Assembly: GCA_017542485.1 (NCBI GenBank)
Contig: JAFXXC010000066.1
Coordinates: 39,060-103,059, forward strand
Length of the DNA: 64,000 nt
Source of the DNA: Acholeplasmatales bacterium
Lineage (GTDB): Bacteria > Bacillota_I > Bacilli_A > Acholeplasmatales > Anaeroplasmataceae
Direction: 5' to 3'
Shown here: positions 60,926-64,000 of the stretch, one piece after another
How positions within the stretch are numbered: position 1 is the stretch's first letter
Layout of the letters: each line of letters starts with the position of its first letter
Made by a program: the position numbers and the translations under genes
The notes under the pieces: model-generated
Seen by the model: the letters and a program-made list of their open reading frames with translations, nothing else
Databases searched by the model: none
What the model was told of the DNA's origin: nothing

Positions 60926-60956
60926 AAAACTGGAGTATTAATTCCAGTTTTTATTA
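60926..60956 (+). terminator. Intrinsic terminator after the HEPN-like gene
   Basis: AAACTGGA and TCCAGTTT pair around an eight-base loop, followed by TTATT. Confidence 0.8.
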
Positions 60957-60994
60957 TGAATTATGTTTTATTTTATAATAAATTATAAAAAATA

Positions 60995-61023
60995 TTTGTA
61001 TTTAAAATTGTTTTTGATATAAT
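60995..61023 (+). promoter_or_regulatory. Promoter of typA
   Basis: TTTGTA (60995-61000), a 17-base spacer and an extended -10 (TGATATAAT, hexamer 61018-61023). Confidence 0.6.
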
Positions 61024-61058
61024 TAGTGTGTTTTTATTGTAAAGATAGGTGAAAAGAT

Positions 61059-62888
61059 ATGGATATTAGAAATGTTGCAATCATTGCCCATGTAGACCAT
61101 GGTAAAACTACATTAGTTGATAAGTTATTAAGATCATCTCATACTTTTAGAGATAATCAAGTTATTGAAGAAAGAGTTATGGATAGTAATGCATTAGAAA
61201 GAGAAAGAGGTATTACTATATTAGCTAAGAATACAGCTATAACTTACAAGGATACTAAAATTAATATATTAGACACTCCAGGACATGCGGATTTTTCTGG
61301 AGAGGTTGAAAGAATAATGAAGATGGTTGATGGTGTTGTACTTGTTGTTGATGCATATGAAGGAACAATGCCACAAACACGTTTCGTTTTAAAGAAGGCA
61401 TTTGAAGCACATCTAAAGCCAATCGTTGTTATAAATAAGGTAGATAAGCCTTCAGCTAGACCTTTAGAGGTTATTGATGAAGTGTTAGAATTATTTATCG
61501 ATTTAGGTTGTGATGAGGATGAACTTGATTTTCCTATTTGTTATGCAAGTGCAGTAAATAATACTTGTTCACTTGATATCGACCCATCTACACAAAAAGA
61601 GGGTATGGAGCCTTTACTTGATATGATTATTAAGTATATTCCAGCTCCTGAAATGGATAGAGAAGCTCCACTTCAATTACAACCTGCTTTACTTGACTAT
61701 ACTGATTTCGTTGGACGTATTGGAATTGGTAGAATTAAAAGAGGTACTATTAAAAGTGGTGATGTAGTATCTTGTATTAGACTTGATAATTCAATTAAGC
61801 AATTTAGAGTTCAAAAATTATATGGATTCTTAGGTCTTGATAGAATTGAAATAAAGGAAGGCTATGCTGGAGATATTGTTGCAGTATCTGGTTTAGGAGA
61901 TATTTCTGTTGGTGAAACAATTTGTAATGTTGGTCAAGAAGAAGCACTTGAAAAAATTCATATTTCTGAGCCTACTGTACAAATGACTTTTGGAACAAAT
62001 ACATCTCCATTCTGTGGAAGAGATGGTAAGCTTGTTACTGCATCAAAGATTGAAGAAAGATTATTTAGAGAAGTACAAAAGGATGTCTCTTTAAAGGTTT
62101 CAAGAATTCAAGGACAAGAAGAATGGATAGTATCTGGTCGTGGTGAATTACATTTAGGTATTTTAATTGAGAATATGAGAAGAGAGAATTATGAATTCCA
62201 AGTATCTCGTCCTAGAGTAATTATGAAAGAAATTGATGGTGTTATGTGTGAACCATATGAGTATTGCGTAATTGATACTCCAAATGAAAGTGCTGGTTCT
62301 GTAATAGAAATGATGGGTAATCGTCATGGTATTATGGAAACTATGAGTAATACAGAAACACAAACAAGAATTATTTATTATATACCATCACGTGGATTAA
62401 TTGGATTTAATACAGATTTTATGACTGTAACAAAAGGCTATGGTATTATCAACCACTCATTTAGTGATTACCGTCCTGTAGATACAGTAAATGTAGGTGA
62501 AAGAACTACTGGTGTATTAGTATCAATGGCTGAAGGACAATCAACTGCATATTCAATTGGCGCTTTGGAGGATAGAGGTAGTATGTTTATCGCTCCAGGT
62601 GAAGATATATATGAAGGTATGATTGTTGGTGAAGCAAACAAAGACTTAGACTTGGCAGTTAATGTTGTTAAGGCTAAGCAACAGACAAATACTCGTTCAT
62701 CTAACAAGGATACTACAGTTGTATTAAAGAAGCCAAGAATCTTATCACTTGAGGCATGTTTAGAATTTATTAATGAAGATGAGCTTGTTGAAATAACTCC
62801 TAAGCATATTAGACTTCGTAAGAAAATTCTTGATACAGTAGAAAGAAAAAAATATGATGCTAAGATGAGAGCTGAAAAAGATAATTAA
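61059..62888 (+). CDS. typA: Translational GTPase TypA/BipA
   Basis: The 609-residue GTPase has G1 AHVDHGKTTLVD, switch I ERERGITILAKN, G3 DTPGHADF, G4 NKVDKP and G5 SAVN in the first 200 residues, then EF-G-like domains II, III and V and the TypA-specific C-terminal domain (RGLIGFNTDFMT; LVSMAEGQSTAYSIGALEDRG). It binds 70S ribosomes and helps large-subunit assembly and stress adaptation. AGGTGA precedes the ATG. The length is normal. A hemolysin III gene follows 17 bases later. Confidence 0.97.
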   Translation: MDIRNVAIIAHVDHGKTTLVDKLLRSSHTFRDNQVIEERVMDSNALERERGITILAKNTAITYKDTKINILDTPGHADFSGEVERIMKMVDGVVLVVDAYEGTMPQTRFVLKKAFEAHLKPIVVINKVDKPSARPLEVIDEVLELFIDLGCDEDELDFPICYASAVNNTCSLDIDPSTQKEGMEPLLDMIIKYIPAPEMDREAPLQLQPALLDYTDFVGRIGIGRIKRGTIKSGDVVSCIRLDNSIKQFRVQKLYGFLGLDRIEIKEGYAGDIVAVSGLGDISVGETICNVGQEEALEKIHISEPTVQMTFGTNTSPFCGRDGKLVTASKIEERLFREVQKDVSLKVSRIQGQEEWIVSGRGELHLGILIENMRRENYEFQVSRPRVIMKEIDGVMCEPYEYCVIDTPNESAGSVIEMMGNRHGIMETMSNTETQTRIIYYIPSRGLIGFNTDFMTVTKGYGIINHSFSDYRPVDTVNVGERTTGVLVSMAEGQSTAYSIGALEDRGSMFIAPGEDIYEGMIVGEANKDLDLAVNVVKAKQQTNTRSSNKDTTVVLKKPRILSLEACLEFINEDELVEITPKHIRLRKKILDTVERKKYDAKMRAEKDN

Positions 62889-62905
62889 TAAAATCGGGTG
62901 ATACA

Positions 62906-63706
62906 ATGAGTGAAGCTAAAAAGAATCTTAAAGAAATAGAAAAAAAAGAACGTAAAGAAGTTAAAGCTGCACTTAAAGAAAAGAAAAGATTAGAGCGAGA
63001 AGATGAAAAAAATAGACCACTAACAAAAGAGGAGGAAGAAGAAAGAAGAAAAAACGAGCCTCCTGTTAGACCTGTGTTGGAAGAAATTGGTAATAGTGTA
63101 ACACATGGTGTCGGTGCTATTTTAGGTATTATCGCTTTAATATTGATGTTAATGAAATCAGATAGTGGTTTAAAAATATTAGGATCATTAGTTTATGGTA
63201 TAGCTATGATATTAATGATGTTAATGAGCTGTCTATATCATGCATGGAAAAGTGGGTCAACTGTAAAAAGATTATGGAGAAGATTTGATTATTCATCTAT
63301 ATATCTTTTAATAGGAGGAACATTCGCACCACTTCAATTGGTTGAATTAGGTATTCATCAAGATCATATGATATTAGGCGTAGTATGGTTTAGTATTATG
63401 TGGGCCTTAATTATTTTAGGTATAACTATGACATCAATATTTGGGCCTGGTAAAATAAAATGGTTAAATTTCCCATTATATTTTATTTTAGGTTGGAGTG
63501 GAATAATGTTTATTCCTGGATTGATTAAATATAATCTTCCTTTATTATGGTGGATATTAATTGGTGGTATAGTATATACATTAGGAATGATACCTTTTGC
63601 ATTATTAAGGAAGAAGACAGTATCACATTTTATATGGCATTTCTTTGTGCTAGCAGGTGCTGTAACTCAATTCATTGGAATTTATTTATGTGTATATTGT
63701 ATATAA
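62906..63706 (+). CDS. Hemolysin III (PAQR) family membrane protein
   Basis: The 266-residue protein begins with a long, strongly charged helix (residues 1-55, rich in Lys and Glu), which is unusual for the family. Seven hydrophobic helices follow with the PAQR motifs NSVTHGVGA, SCLYHAW, RRFDYSSIYLLIGGTFAP and HFIWHFFVLAGAVTQF; the three His and the Asp form a zinc site. Most bacterial members have unknown roles, possibly a lipid amidase; hemolysis is not typical. It follows typA by 17 bases. Confidence 0.92.
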   Translation: MSEAKKNLKEIEKKERKEVKAALKEKKRLEREDEKNRPLTKEEEEERRKNEPPVRPVLEEIGNSVTHGVGAILGIIALILMLMKSDSGLKILGSLVYGIAMILMMLMSCLYHAWKSGSTVKRLWRRFDYSSIYLLIGGTFAPLQLVELGIHQDHMILGVVWFSIMWALIILGITMTSIFGPGKIKWLNFPLYFILGWSGIMFIPGLIKYNLPLLWWILIGGIVYTLGMIPFALLRKKTVSHFIWHFFVLAGAVTQFIGIYLCVYCI

Positions 63707-63734
63707 AAATTGGACTTGATTGTCCAATTTTTTT
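63706..63734 (+). terminator. Intrinsic terminator after hemolysin III gene
   Basis: AAAATTGGAC and GTCCAATTTT pair around TTGATT and are followed by TTTT. Confidence 0.85.
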
Positions 63735-63754
63735 ATGAAAACGACATTTTCATA
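63734..63754. promoter_or_regulatory. Palindrome upstream of the Rpn-family gene
   Basis: TATGAAAA (63734-63741) and TTTTCATA (63747-63754) pair around CGACA. It may be an operator for the following gene or part of the terminator region. Confidence 0.35.
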
Positions 63755-63837
63755 AAAAATTTTGGTTAATTTTCATATTCTCTTGTCTATTATTTAGTGT
63801 ATTAGAAAAAAACTAAATATAGATTGGAGGTGTGAAA

Positions 63838-64000
63838 ATGGGGAAAAAAGATCTAATACTAAAGAAAGTCTTAAGTAATAATGAACGTTTCGCAAGTATC
63901 TTTAATAATTATTTATTTAATGGAGATGAAGTAATAAATCCAAAAGAACTAGAAGATGGTAATATAGAATATACTGTTAATAGTGAAGATGGTAAACATA
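63838..64000 (+). CDS. Rpn-family PD-(D/E)XK nuclease/transposase (3' partial)
   Basis: ATG after GGAGGTG opens a frame that runs off the window after 54 residues. The start (KKDLILKKVLSNNERFASIFN, then LFNGDEVINPKEL) is the N-terminus of the Rpn/PD-(D/E)XK transposase-like family common in gut Bacillota, in which NNERFADLFN and the following acidic stretch lead into the nuclease core. Family members promote recombination or act in phage defence; many are multi-copy. A decayed copy's tail lies at 36694-36869. Confidence 0.75.
   Translation, partial: MGKKDLILKKVLSNNERFASIFNNYLFNGDEVINPKELEDGNIEYTVNSEDGKH

Noticed and set aside
1..64000. CRISPR arrays, tRNA or rRNA genes, replication origin
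   Set aside because: No regularly spaced repeats were seen, the only T-arm-like sequence belongs to tmRNA, and no DnaA-box cluster was noticed by eye.

Overview
The window is very AT-rich, and every gene I can support lies on the + strand, as expected for a leading-strand stretch of a bacterial chromosome. Gene content points to a low-GC Gram-positive (Bacillota): a PolC-type replicase with built-in exonuclease, a Veg protein, the order secG-rnr-smpB-ssrA, strong GGAGG ribosome sites, TTGACA/TATAAT promoters and many hairpin-plus-T-run terminators. TGA is used as a stop, so the code is standard. The tmRNA tag ends in ANYAFAC, which resembles mycoplasma/ureaplasma tags more than the usual ...LAA ending. 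Together with GGDEF proteins, a pectin/beta-glucoside enzyme operon and AdhE fermentation, I infer an uncultured gut lineage of Bacilli near Erysipelotrichia or RF39-like Mollicutes relatives. This assignment is an inference.

Layout. 0-3.6 kb: two GGDEF proteins, MntP and a glycosyltransferase. 3.7-10.3 kb: an 1824-residue acidic repeat protein with one membrane segment, then an MscS channel. 10.4-15 kb: a tight operon with a membrane protein, a domain-permuted GH3, a C_GCAxxG redox protein and a GH28. 15-18.85 kb: veg, secG, rnr, smpB and ssrA (tmRNA). 18.85-24.65 kb: accessory genes (a GGDEF remnant, two MarR regulators with visible operators, a flavodoxin, a phosphodiesterase, a Nudix gene broken by one stop, DegV, GNAT). 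24.7-31 kb: an orphan BrxF-like P-loop protein and a divergent AddB/AddA helicase-nuclease under look-alike promoters. 31-36.6 kb: a 924-residue protein with the signature motifs of both double-psi beta-barrels of single-chain (eukaryotic RdRP/YonO-like) RNA polymerases, then a sigma-70-like factor and a soluble FtsH-like AAA+ zinc protease. 36.6-37.15 kb: a decayed Rpn-family remnant. 37.2-44.2 kb: queH, metallophosphoesterase, RluA, a heterodimeric ABC exporter and an AAC(3)-like acetyltransferase. 44.3-51 kb: a membrane protein, polC, a Bax-inhibitor-like protein and a HAD phosphatase. 51.2-54.2 kb: adhE and yhbY. 54.3-58.9 kb: an anaerobic-type glycerol-3-phosphate operon (two flavoproteins, DUF1667, glpK). 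58.9-64 kb: an aldose epimerase, a protein with a HEPN-like motif, typA, hemolysin III and the start of an intact Rpn-family gene.

The most interesting part is 31.0-36.6 kb. A polymerase of the RdRP/YonO type next to its own sigma-like factor and an FtsH-like protease (FtsH degrades a sigma factor in E. coli) suggests a second, self-contained transcription system. The intergenic DNA between the polymerase and sigma genes holds tandem promoter-like repeats, a perfect palindrome and a small upstream ORF. The divergent AddAB pair and the orphan BrxF-like gene directly upstream may belong to the same accessory block.
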